From NCBI GenBank assembly GCA_044432945.1, contig JAWXUD010000051.1, positions 1-6,953 of the forward strand: a stretch of DNA of 6,953 nucleotides, given 5' to 3'. How positions within the stretch are numbered: the stretch's first letter is position 1; each line of letters begins with the position of its first letter. The notes below the pieces were generated by a model that made no database searches, was not told the DNA's origin, and saw only the letters and a list, made by a program, of their open reading frames with translations. This document shows, piece after piece, positions 1 to 5,927 of this stretch. Source of the DNA: JAWXUD01 sp044432945. GTDB taxonomy: Bacteria > Cyanobacteriota > Vampirovibrionia > Gastranaerophilales > Gastranaerophilaceae. The position numbers and the translations under genes are program-made.

Positions 1-378
1 ATCATGAATATCGCGCAGGGTTTCAATAGTTTTGGTATTGTTTAGTAAATAATCAATTTCATCAATGATTAACATTTGAGGATTTTCCTTTAGTTTTTTC
101 ACTATCAAATTAAAATTATCAGAAGTTAAGTAACGAGGAATTTCGTCCATTTCCTTAATTAATTCTTCCAAAAACCAGCGACCTGTCATTAATTTTGTCG
201 CCCTTAAATATAGACAATCATATTTCGCCGATAACCATAATGCTGTTTGACTTTTGCCAAGTCCAGCCTCGCCATAAACTAATCCCATTCTTGGCATATT
301 AGTTCGTTTATTGAGGAGATTTTCAACTAGACCTATAAAGTTTTTAACATTATTTGTTCTTATAAATCGTCTATGCAT
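1..378 (-). CDS. MuB-like AAA+ ATPase, target-selection subunit of a Mu-type transposon (partial, C-terminus outside window)
   Basis: The frame is open from an ATG at 378 down to base 1, giving the first 126 residues of a longer protein. A P-loop (GEAGLGKS, residues 36-43) and a Walker B segment (MLIIDEIDYL, 102-111) identify an AAA+ ATPase of the type paired with Mu-like transposases. By family knowledge such proteins bind DNA as ATP-dependent filaments, recruit the transposase to target sites and stimulate strand transfer. The ATG overlaps the last 19 nt of the transposase gene, and AAAGGA (388-393 on the minus strand) lies 9 nt upstream, so translation is probably coupled. The gene order A then B is that of phage Mu and related transposons. 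I cannot see the sensor/arginine-finger regions or the C-terminal domain. An IS21 IstB-like helper is the main alternative, but the partner is MuA-like rather than IstA-like. Confidence 0.85.
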   Translation of the reverse strand, partial: MHRRFIRTNNVKNFIGLVENLLNKRTNMPRMGLVYGEAGLGKSQTALWLSAKYDCLYLRATKLMTGRWFLEELIKEMDEIPRYLTSDNFNLIVKKLKENPQMLIIDEIDYLLNNTKTIETLRDIHD

Positions 379-2111
379 AATTTATATTCCTTTGTTTGTT
401 TAAAGTTTTCTATCCATTCGTTATTTGGTTCGTTTTTTATTAACCACACATATTTTTCAAAATTATTTTTAAAAATTGGCTTACCATTAATTTTCCTATC
501 GTCTTTGCGAGGAGCGATAGCGACGTGGCAATCCATATCATTATTCTGGATTGCTTCACTTTGTTCGCAATGACACTCTATTAATTGTGCCGTTTCATTT
601 CCTAATAAATTTTTCACTGAATTTATAGTTTTTCGTCTTAATTTTTTCTGTTTTTCAATTTTCTGTTTGTAGTCTTCTAAATCTTTAACATCACCTAAAA
701 TTTTTGCCATTGGATGAGTTTCAGTAACTCGATTTGCAACACATAGAAATTCACCTTTTGGAGTAAATACTTTTATGCTCGTTAAGTCAAATAAGTTATA
801 TTTAATTAAGACTTTGCTTTTAAAGCCATATAATCTTTCATTAAAATAATCACAATTCAAAAACCTAATCCCATTTCTTTGAATGGTTTTAACTTCTGTT
901 GCGAGCATTAGGTCGTCTAATTTTGATTGGTTAATGTTTCGCTTTGTGCGTTCATCTAATACTTCTTGTATGGATTTATTTGGTGCATTGGGACAAGGTT
1001 GTGAGTTTTTGAAACTTAGCCACATATCAATCATTTTTATTGTTTCTTCTATGGTCGGAATAAAATCGTTATGCAAATTTTTGTGGAACTTTTCGTTCCT
1101 CATTAAATATGCAGGTTTGTTTTGAATATTTGAACCCATATAACTTGGCAGTAATTTTTCAAAACCTTCTTGAAACTCTTTAAAAAATCTTTCAATCACT
1201 TTCGCACGAGCATTGTATGGTTTTGCGAATACTGTTTGAATGCCCAATTTTGAATACAAGCCATTAAAGCCTAATTCATTGAAACCTTTGTCATATGTGA
1301 AATACTTAGCTCTAAATGCCCTCCCATTATCTTGATAAACAACTTTTGGTATCATATCAAGGTTTATTATTGCATTACGCAAAGCTGAGGCTATGCATTG
1401 AGTGTTTTCTTCAAGCATAATTTCATACCCAACAAGTGCTGACGATTTCCAATCAAGAAAACCTATAAGCGTTGCCCTTGTTGGTTTACCTGTGAATGGG
1501 TTTATTACTTGGAATGCTAGTTTATGCCCATCAGCGACTAAAATATCGCCAACTTCCAAAAGACTTGCATCACGTTTGATATATGGTTCAACTTTATCAG
1601 CCAATGCCTTTTCGCCATCTCTAGCTAAAACCCATTTATCGTAATTATTATCTTTAAACCATTTTGCGTAACGTCTAAAAGTAATATCTGCAGGGATAAA
1701 ATCTTGGGTTTCTTTCAATTTATATTTTGTGAGAGCTATTGCCTTGCCGATTGAAATTCTATTCGGGTGCAAAAGTAAATTCATAAATGTTTTAATCTCG
1801 TTGTCTGTTAGAACTGTACGATATTCTCGTACAGTTGAGTATTTGTATTGAGGCAAAAGCTTTTCATAATCAGAAGTTCCATTAAGTTGGGAGTTCCAAC
1901 GATGAAGTGAGCCACGTGAGATTTTGCCTAAAATTTGAAATAAGTACTCATTTGAAGAATTGTGCATTTGGACAAAATCATAATCGGTTTGGAGTTTGTT
2001 GTTTGATTTTTTGCGAAATTCAAGCCATTTGTTGATTAAATCCAATCTTGCAAGAGCAATTTTTTTGCAATGCTCTGGGGTATATTTTACTATATCAATT
2101 TGAGAGTTCAT
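360..2111 (-). CDS. Mu-type DDE transposase (MuA-like)
   Basis: From the ATG at 2111 the protein has 583 residues, close to the 550-660 usual for MuA-like transposases. It cuts the transposon ends and joins them to target DNA. An N-terminal region holds a helix-turn-helix-like stretch (ISRGSLHRW, about 65-72). The integrase core shows the catalytic triad: Asp194 (VADGH), Asp261 (YQDNG) and Glu307 (VIERFF). A beta-rich C-terminal domain typical of the Mu transposase family follows at about 411-466, then a Lys-rich helix (about 476-500) and a tail that in MuA contacts the ATPase. Residues about 513-539 (beginning CHCEQSEAIQ, ending DCHVAIAPRKDDR) are the translation of an inserted palindromic repeat, after which the normal tail resumes. 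An in-frame GTG at 2153 would add 14 residues. ATG 2111 is preferred because AAGGA lies 10 nt upstream and a plausible -10 lies downstream of the GTG. The ATPase gene overlaps the 3' end. Confidence 0.9.
   Translation of the reverse strand: MNSQIDIVKYTPEHCKKIALARLDLINKWLEFRKKSNNKLQTDYDFVQMHNSSNEYLFQILGKISRGSLHRWNSQLNGTSDYEKLLPQYKYSTVREYRTVLTDNEIKTFMNLLLHPNRISIGKAIALTKYKLKETQDFIPADITFRRYAKWFKDNNYDKWVLARDGEKALADKVEPYIKRDASLLEVGDILVADGHKLAFQVINPFTGKPTRATLIGFLDWKSSALVGYEIMLEENTQCIASALRNAIINLDMIPKVVYQDNGRAFRAKYFTYDKGFNELGFNGLYSKLGIQTVFAKPYNARAKVIERFFKEFQEGFEKLLPSYMGSNIQNKPAYLMRNEKFHKNLHNDFIPTIEETIKMIDMWLSFKNSQPCPNAPNKSIQEVLDERTKRNINQSKLDDLMLATEVKTIQRNGIRFLNCDYFNERLYGFKSKVLIKYNLFDLTSIKVFTPKGEFLCVANRVTETHPMAKILGDVKDLEDYKQKIEKQKKLRRKTINSVKNLLGNETAQLIECHCEQSEAIQNNDMDCHVAIAPRKDDRKINGKPIFKNNFEKYVWLIKNEPNNEWIENFKQTKEYKLCIDDL
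501..574. repeat. Dispersed palindromic repeat inserted in frame in the transposase gene
   Basis: The outer arms GTCTTTGCGA (501-510) and TCGCAATGAC (565-574) are complementary at 9 of 10 positions. The inner arms GCAATCC (528-534) and GGATTGC (548-554) are perfectly complementary. In the transposase frame it reads as CHCEQSEAIQ followed, after a short spacer, by DCHVAIAPRKDD. I recall that peptide from many unrelated predicted proteins whose genomes carry a dispersed repeat of the form GTCATTGCGA...GCAATCC. It is comparable in behaviour to the Rickettsia palindromic elements found inside genes. The frame is kept and both flanks still read as transposase. Confidence 0.8.
1812..1836. repeat. 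Perfect 10-bp inverted repeat inside the transposase gene
   Basis: AACTGTACGA (1812-1821) and TCGTACAGTT (1827-1836) are exact reverse complements around a 5-nt loop TATTC. The hairpin lies in the N-terminal third of the transposase coding region and encodes the peptide TVREYRTV. There is no T-run after it on either strand, so it does not look like a terminator. It could be a structured mRNA element, a protein-binding site or chance; the function is unknown. Confidence 0.55.
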
Positions 2112-2144
2112 GCCCTGTAAATCCTTGCTATTACTGTGCAACAC

Positions 2145-2174
2145 ATTAATCACTCATGTTGCTCAGAAAGTCAA
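2145..2174 (-). promoter_or_regulatory. Candidate promoter of the transposase operon
   Basis: On the minus strand TTGACT (-35, 2169-2174) and ATTAAT (-10, 2145-2150) are separated by 18 nt. Transcription would start near 2138, leaving a leader of about 27 nt that contains AAGGA before the ATG at 2111. This supports that ATG over the GTG at 2153. The -10 matches the consensus at only 4 of 6 positions. Confidence 0.4.
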
Positions 2175-2360
2175 GTCCCAAATCTATATTCCGCCTGTGA
2201 AATCAAAGATTTCTTCATTCGTTTCACGTTGTTACACTCATAACGGCGGCTTAGAACGGTTACAAAACCTAAAAACTCAACGTTTTTGTCTTTTTTCACA
2301 CACTGCTCACGCTCGCAATCTCACAGACATTTTGACACATCTCGTTTTATAAGATAAATA

Positions 2361-2489
2361 TTTCTTGCACAATCTTTCACTTTATTTCAATTAGCACAAC
2401 CTAAAGACCATGCGAGCTTTGCCTAAAAACATCACGAAAACAAGACTTTCAAGTGAATTATTGTGCAACTTTGTGCAAGAAAGTGAAAG
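2361..2489. repeat. Cluster of TTGTGCAA-like words at the transposon end (candidate transposase-binding sites)
   Basis: TTTCTTGCACAA (2361-2372) is repeated in inverted orientation as TTGTGCAAGAAA (2471-2482). TTGTGCAA also occurs at 2461-2468, and degenerate forms occur at 2391-2400 (TTAGCACAAC) and near 2134-2143 (CTGTGCAACA). A second word, CTTTCACTTT (2374-2383), has an inverted copy AAAGTGAAAG (2480-2489). The two words are arranged differently in the two places, so this is not one simple hairpin; it looks like repeated protein-binding sites. Mu-type elements carry multiple transposase sites at each end, and the cluster lies just 5' of the transposase gene, which fits that role. Confidence 0.5.
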
Positions 2490-2513
2490 CTTTTGCCCCC
2501 TCATCTCAACACT

Positions 2514-2535
2514 AAAAAATCGCCTCAAAGGGCGA
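2514..2535 (-). terminator. Orphan rho-independent terminator
   Basis: On the minus strand the stem TCGCC/GGCGA (positions 2531-2535 and 2520-2524) encloses a 6-nt loop CTTTGA. It is followed directly by six T residues (2519-2514), the form of an intrinsic terminator. No coding gene ends just upstream on that strand. It may end a small RNA, act as a second terminator for the tRNA unit, or be a remnant of a gene lost when the transposon inserted. Confidence 0.65.
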
Positions 2536-2642
2536 CAAATAAAAGCTATTTAGAGTTTAATTACTATCTCTTAGTATTAGTTAACCCCCATTAACAGTAA
2601 AAGAAATTTTCTTAACAATTATAACGATTTATAATTTATAGC

Positions 2643-2676
2643 AAAAAAAAGACCTCTATTTAAAGAAGTCTTTTTT
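2643..2676 (-). terminator. Rho-independent terminator of tRNA-Ile
   Basis: Just 3' of the tRNA on the minus strand, AAGACTTCT and AGAGGTCTT (2664-2672 and 2649-2657) form a 9-bp stem with one G-T pair and a 6-nt loop. A further run of T (2648-2643) follows. The flanking A-run means it could also work on the plus strand, where no gene needs it. Confidence 0.8.
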
Positions 2677-2680
2677 AATC

Positions 2681-2754
<74 letters not shown>

Positions 2755-2806
2755 ACAAATGTGGAGGGGGGTAACTTAATCAAATTCGATTTCAGCTACA
2801 AGATTT

Positions 2807-2835
2807 AATATAAAATAAACATTTTTAAAAATCAA
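2807..2835 (-). promoter_or_regulatory. Promoter of tRNA-Ile
   Basis: On the minus strand TTGATT (-35, 2830-2835) and TATATT (-10, 2807-2812) are separated by the ideal 17 nt. Transcription would begin near 2800, about 46 nt before the mature tRNA 5' end, leaving a leader to be removed by RNase P. Confidence 0.6.
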
Positions 2836-2980
2836 GCGTTTTTTTTATTTTTCTTAAACACTTACTAAATAGGATAATTAACTTAATTAAATATTACAAA
2901 AAGTAACAATATTTATAAATTTTGAATAACATAACAAAATTAATTGTTAATATATATATGAGAGTAACCAAGGAAGCACT

Positions 2981-3895
2981 ATGGGCATTGCAATAGAAAC
3001 AGACTATATAATTCTAGCTACCCAACTGAATCTATCAACAAATCAGATTCAGGAGCAATATAGTGGCATGGCTATTGACGAAATCATAGAGGCAGAGGCA
3101 GCACTAGGCAACGCCAAGGCTCTCGAATTTGTTGATCAGCTGATGAATAACACTGAATTAGTCATGGAACTCTTCGGATTAGCAGATCCTTCGAACAAGT
3201 ATTATATCCTTAACTCAATGGACACTAGCCAACTTCAAGATTTTCTCCCTCTTTTAGAAGAAGATGATTTAAACTTTGGGCTGAACTATTTTTCACGTGA
3301 TAAACTACTGGCTTTAATAGAAGAAATCCCAATGGATCAAGTAGTTAACACCATGTTTCAAATGTTTTCAGAAGAAGAGGTCGCTCTTTACATGCCTGAA
3401 GAAGATATAGACAAATTTTTAACAAATACTGAAATCGATAAAGACCTAATGCTAGAACATTTAAAATCAATCCCACCAGAATACCTTGCTCAAATGCTAG
3501 AAAGCGTCACTGGCGAGATTTCAGAACTAACAAACTCTGTTGCACTAACAAGTGAAATAGAAGGACTAAACCCTCTCGATTATAACAATGCTTTAATGAA
3601 TCTACAACCGATGCAAAAACGTGAATTAATGCTTTCATTAGGCAATCACGATGAAGAGTTGTATCAATTATTTGACGCAACGGCATATACTGGAATTATA
3701 GAAATGTATAAGCAAAAACCTGATGTCGTTGAAGCAATGAATATTATTGAGTCTGAATTCGTAATCGAAATGCTAACAGATCTTCCTGATGATATTTTAT
3801 CATACGTCATAACACAACTAGACACGCAAGAGTTTACTGAACAATTAGTAAAGGAATGTCCTGACATCATGGCTAAAATGTTAGCTGGTGGCTAA
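2981..3895 (+). CDS. Acidic helical-repeat protein, MgtE N-domain/FliG-like solenoid (function unknown)
   Basis: This 304-aa protein is strongly acidic, with no signal peptide or membrane segment. It is built of short amphipathic helices in a recurring pattern, hydrophobic helix - short Pro/Asp turn - hydrophobic helix. Examples are LLALIEEIPMDQVVNTMFQM (109-128), MLEHLKSIPPEYLAQMLESV (157-176) and IEMLTDLPDDILSYVITQLD (262-281), with weaker units near 76-93 and 203-221. This resembles the superhelical N-domain of MgtE magnesium transporters and the middle of FliG, but there is no CBS domain or transporter channel. A stand-alone scaffold or binding role is the inference; the partner is unknown. 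The start ATG has AAGGA (2970-2974) 6 nt upstream. An overlapping ATG at 2958 is out of frame and stops after 12 codons. The 3' end converges on pncC with only 6 nt between stop codons. Confidence 0.8.
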   Translation: MGIAIETDYIILATQLNLSTNQIQEQYSGMAIDEIIEAEAALGNAKALEFVDQLMNNTELVMELFGLADPSNKYYILNSMDTSQLQDFLPLLEEDDLNFGLNYFSRDKLLALIEEIPMDQVVNTMFQMFSEEEVALYMPEEDIDKFLTNTEIDKDLMLEHLKSIPPEYLAQMLESVTGEISELTNSVALTSEIEGLNPLDYNNALMNLQPMQKRELMLSLGNHDEELYQLFDATAYTGIIEMYKQKPDVVEAMNIIESEFVIEMLTDLPDDILSYVITQLDTQEFTEQLVKECPDIMAKMLAGG

Positions 3896-3901
3896 TCAGA
3901 A

Positions 3902-4420
3902 CTAATCACACAACAATTTATCAACTAATCTTAACGCCTGCTCGCTAAACATGAATTTCATGTTTTTTCTGTTGAAATACCTGTTTAATTCTAATTTTTC
4001 GACTATAATTTTATCTTTATAGAAAACAGCAATAAAAATCAATCCTGCTTCAGTTGAATTCTTAATCGCACTCGCAATACCAGTTGTGACAAGTGCCACA
4101 TCGCATTGAGTTTTTTCTACTAATCCTTTAGCCATTTCATAAGCACATTCAAAACTAACTGCACCGTACTTATCTAAAATTTTGCTACTAACACCAAGCA
4201 AATCAATTTTCGCTTGATTAGAGTAGCTTACAAAATTGGCTTTCACGAACGCTGAACTTCCTTCAACGTCAGTCAAACGTGAACTGATCAGCCCACCTGT
4301 ACAAGATTCAGCAACTGAAATTTGTAACCCCTTTTCTGAAAGTTTTTTAGCAATCCTTACTTGAGTATCGGAATAAATAGAGCTTAAAAAAGCCTTAAAA
4401 TTAATAAAAAATGTCTTCAT
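3902..4420 (-). CDS. pncC: Stand-alone CinA C-terminal domain protein, putative nicotinamide-nucleotide amidase (PncC type)
   Basis: From the ATG at 4420 the product is 172 aa, the usual 155-175 for a single CinA C-terminal domain. The family signature AESCTGG is at residues 37-43, followed by LTDVEGSS (49-56), the VSYSNQAKIDLLGV block (64-77, with Tyr66 and Lys71) and YGAVS (85-89). The family deamidates NMN to nicotinate mononucleotide in the cytoplasm as part of NAD salvage. One feature is unusual: after TGIA (113-116) the Gly-rich loop normally seen (GPGGG) is replaced by SAIKNSTEAG, which may affect activity. An upstream in-frame ATG at 4432 would add MLSF; neither start has a clear ribosome site. 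A longer open extension to 4630 runs antisense into dnaB and is not believed. A TATGAT (4433-4438, minus) just upstream could give a very short or absent leader. The gene is divergent from dnaB. Confidence 0.88.
   Translation of the reverse strand: MKTFFINFKAFLSSIYSDTQVRIAKKLSEKGLQISVAESCTGGLISSRLTDVEGSSAFVKANFVSYSNQAKIDLLGVSSKILDKYGAVSFECAYEMAKGLVEKTQCDVALVTTGIASAIKNSTEAGLIFIAVFYKDKIIVEKLELNRYFNRKNMKFMFSEQALRLVDKLLCD
3947..3968 (+). terminator. Candidate terminator of the 304-aa gene, inside the 3' end of pncC
   Basis: On the plus strand AAACATG (3947-3953) and CATGTTT (3959-3965) can pair around a 5-nt loop, and the T-run continues to 3968. It is the only hairpin-plus-T-run downstream of the plus-strand gene, about 50 nt after its stop. 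It lies within the antisense of the pncC C-terminal codons. The stem is A+T-rich, so it would be weak. Confidence 0.4.
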
Positions 4421-4445
4421 AAAACTTAGCATATCATAACTATTC

Positions 4446-4474
4446 TTTACATGCAAAATAAAATTTACATGTAA
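4446..4474. promoter_or_regulatory. Repeated TTTACATG motif in the pncC-dnaB divergent promoter region
   Basis: TTTACATG occurs at 4446-4453 and again at 4464-4471, an 18-bp pitch. The second copy is part of a perfect 10-bp palindrome TTACATGTAA (4465-4474). They lie in the roughly 64 bp between the two divergent starts, where promoters of both genes must sit. An extended -10-like TGTAATAAT (4470-4478) for dnaB overlaps the second copy. A regulator binding here could affect both genes; no protein is known from this sequence. Confidence 0.35.
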
Positions 4475-4484
4475 TAATATCGTT

Positions 4485-5885
4485 ATGAATAATAGTAGAG
4501 TTATGAACAGACAACAAAAAGAAAATGTAATTGAAAACAATTTGCTTCCACAACACATTGAGGCTGAAGAAGCTGTACTTGGTGCGATTTTAGTTAATCC
4601 ACAAGTTATAATCAAGGTTATTGAAACCATAAAACCAGAAAGTTTTTATCGAAACGCTCACAGGCATGTTTATGAAGCTATGTTGCAACTTTTCAACATG
4701 AATGAACGCATTGATATCGTTTCTGTATCTGACGTTTTAAATAACAATTCTAAACTAGAGGCAGTTGGTGGACGTGCTTTTATAAACGATTTAAGTTATA
4801 AAACCATTACAACAGGTAACGTTGATTATTACGCAAGAATCGTACAAGAAAAATCTATCAAACGTGCTTTGATTAATGCGGGTTCTGAAATTGTCACATT
4901 TGGCTATGACGTCAACCCAATTGATGTTTCACTAGATAGTGCTGAAAAACTAATCTTTGATATTGCTAGTAAAAAAGCAACTTCTGATTTAGTCCATGTA
5001 AAAGACTTAGTTTTATCTACTTATGAAAGAATTGAATATCGTTATGAACACAAAGACGAATTATCTGGAACACCAACAGGGTTTTACGAACTAGATGCGA
5101 TGCTCAATGGGTTACAAAAATCCGATTTAATAATCCTAGCAGCACGTCCTGCAATGGGGAAAACTGCTTTAGCACTAAACATCGCACAGAACGTTGCACT
5201 ACGAGCTAACACACCTGTTGCAATATTCTCTTTAGAGATGTCGAAAGACCAACTTATGCAACGTATGTTATGTTCTGAGGCTGAGATAGATTCACAGCGT
5301 GTTAAAACAGGTAATATGCAATCACGTGACTGGGAACATCTAGCTAACGCTATGAACTCTTTTGCTCAAGCACCGATTTATATCGATGATACATCTGGCT
5401 GTACAATCACTGATATTCGTGCAAAATGTAGACGATTAAAAATGGAACAAAAAGATTTAGGCTTAATCCTAATCGATTACCTGCAATTGATGGAGGGAGT
5501 TGGACGTGAAGAACGTATGCAACAAATTTCAGCAATTTCTAGGGGATTAAAAATCCTTGCAAAAGAATTAAACGTTCCAGTTATAGCACTTTCACAGTTA
5601 TCTCGTGCAGTTGAATCACGTACCGATAAACGTCCGATGCTTTCAGATTTAAGAGAATCTGGTTCTATCGAGCAAGATGCTGATATTGTTATGTTTATAT
5701 ATCGTGATGATTATTATCGTAAAGCCGATGAGGATGAGGAAGAAATTCATTCAAAAGCGGCGTCTAAAGGTGAATCAGAAATCATCATAGCTAAACACAG
5801 AAACGGTTCAGTAGGACACATCAAACTTCTATTCCAAGGAAATATTACGAAGTTCAAAAACCCTATCAAAACAGACGTGTTTTAA
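4485..5885 (+). CDS. dnaB: Replicative DNA helicase DnaB
   Basis: The 466-aa protein matches the normal length of DnaB, the hexameric 5'-3' helicase that unwinds DNA at the replication fork and contacts primase. The N-terminal domain begins LPQHIEAEEAVLGAIL (residues 21-36). The RecA-type motor domain shows the P-loop ARPAMGKT (220-227), SLEM with the catalytic Glu251, and Walker B LILIDYLQLM with Asp331. Further on are LSQLSRAVE, the SDLRESGSIEQDADIVMFIYRDD block with the arginine finger Arg407 (E. coli Arg420), and the C-terminal IIIAKHRNGSVG strand. No intein interrupts it and all key residues are present. A second ATG at 4503 (residue 7) has a weak GAG just upstream. If transcription starts from the -10-like AATAAT (4473-4478), the ATG at 4485 would be leaderless. 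The gene seems monocistronic; its end converges with the 104-aa gene across 42 bp. Confidence 0.98.
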   Translation: MNNSRVMNRQQKENVIENNLLPQHIEAEEAVLGAILVNPQVIIKVIETIKPESFYRNAHRHVYEAMLQLFNMNERIDIVSVSDVLNNNSKLEAVGGRAFINDLSYKTITTGNVDYYARIVQEKSIKRALINAGSEIVTFGYDVNPIDVSLDSAEKLIFDIASKKATSDLVHVKDLVLSTYERIEYRYEHKDELSGTPTGFYELDAMLNGLQKSDLIILAARPAMGKTALALNIAQNVALRANTPVAIFSLEMSKDQLMQRMLCSEAEIDSQRVKTGNMQSRDWEHLANAMNSFAQAPIYIDDTSGCTITDIRAKCRRLKMEQKDLGLILIDYLQLMEGVGREERMQQISAISRGLKILAKELNVPVIALSQLSRAVESRTDKRPMLSDLRESGSIEQDADIVMFIYRDDYYRKADEDEEEIHSKAASKGESEIIIAKHRNGSVGHIKLLFQGNITKFKNPIKTDVF

Positions 5886-5927
5886 TAGTTAATTAAATGT
5901 TTTGCACTTAAAAAAATAAAGATGAGA

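Larger units (their letters stand above)
1..2489 (-). mobile_element. Mu-like transposon or prophage, one end only
   Basis: The overlapping transposase and MuB-type ATPase genes define the element. It enters from beyond base 1, so the left limit here is the window edge. The outer (5') boundary is inferred to lie close after the TTGTGCAA-like repeat cluster, which ends at 2489, because Mu-type elements carry several transposase-binding sites between the terminus and the transposase gene. Neither the exact terminal dinucleotide nor a target duplication can be verified, since the other end is absent. No repressor gene is visible upstream of the transposase, unlike phage Mu. Whether phage structural genes follow beyond the window cannot be judged, so 'transposon' and 'prophage' both remain open. 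Confidence 0.65.
2112..2680. other. Gene-free stretch between the transposase and tRNA-Ile
   Basis: I see no convincing coding region here. A plus-strand frame over 2110-2352 is open, but it lacks a ribosome site and overlaps the transposase start. Short minus-strand frames, such as one beginning MKKSLISQAEYRFGT, are too short to support. The stretch holds, in order, the candidate transposase promoter, a small inverted repeat (GAAATC 2199-2204 with GATTTC 2208-2213), the TTGTGCAA-like cluster (2361-2489), an orphan terminator (2514-2535), an inverted repeat GTTAA/TTAAC (2580-2584, 2591-2595), a perfect TATAAT on the minus strand (2618-2623) and the tRNA terminator. Confidence 0.6.

Noticed and set aside
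373..1644. Several plus-strand frames of 66-80 codons inside the transposase
   Set aside because: They are antisense to a well-supported conserved gene, with no start signals.
2197..2227. Nested inverted repeat GTGAAA...TTTCAC and GAAATC/GATTTC as a riboswitch or attenuator
   Set aside because: The stems are 6 bp and mutually exclusive, no T-run follows, and it lies upstream of the likely transcript start.
2110..2352. 80-codon plus-strand frame upstream of the transposase
   Set aside because: It begins inside the transposase on the opposite strand, has no ribosome site, and its composition does not look like protein.
2958..2996. 12-codon frame (MRVTKEALWALQ) overlapping the start of the 304-aa gene
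   Set aside because: It has no ribosome site of its own, and the apparent purine-rich region belongs to the ATG at 2981.
3664..3870. Minus-strand 68-codon frame inside the 304-aa gene
   Set aside because: It is a Ser/Ile-rich antisense shadow of the real gene, which has a good ribosome site and coherent helical repeats.
4421..4630. N-terminal extension of the pncC frame with hydrophobic residues
   Set aside because: It runs antisense into the conserved start of dnaB, lacks family similarity, and the CinA domain is complete from 4420. The hydrophobic stretch is an artefact of antisense A+T-rich sequence.
5868..5883. Hairpin AAAACA-GACG-TGTTTT at the dnaB stop codon as a terminator
   Set aside because: The stem is only 6 bp and A+T-rich, overlaps the coding end, and is not followed by a T-run.
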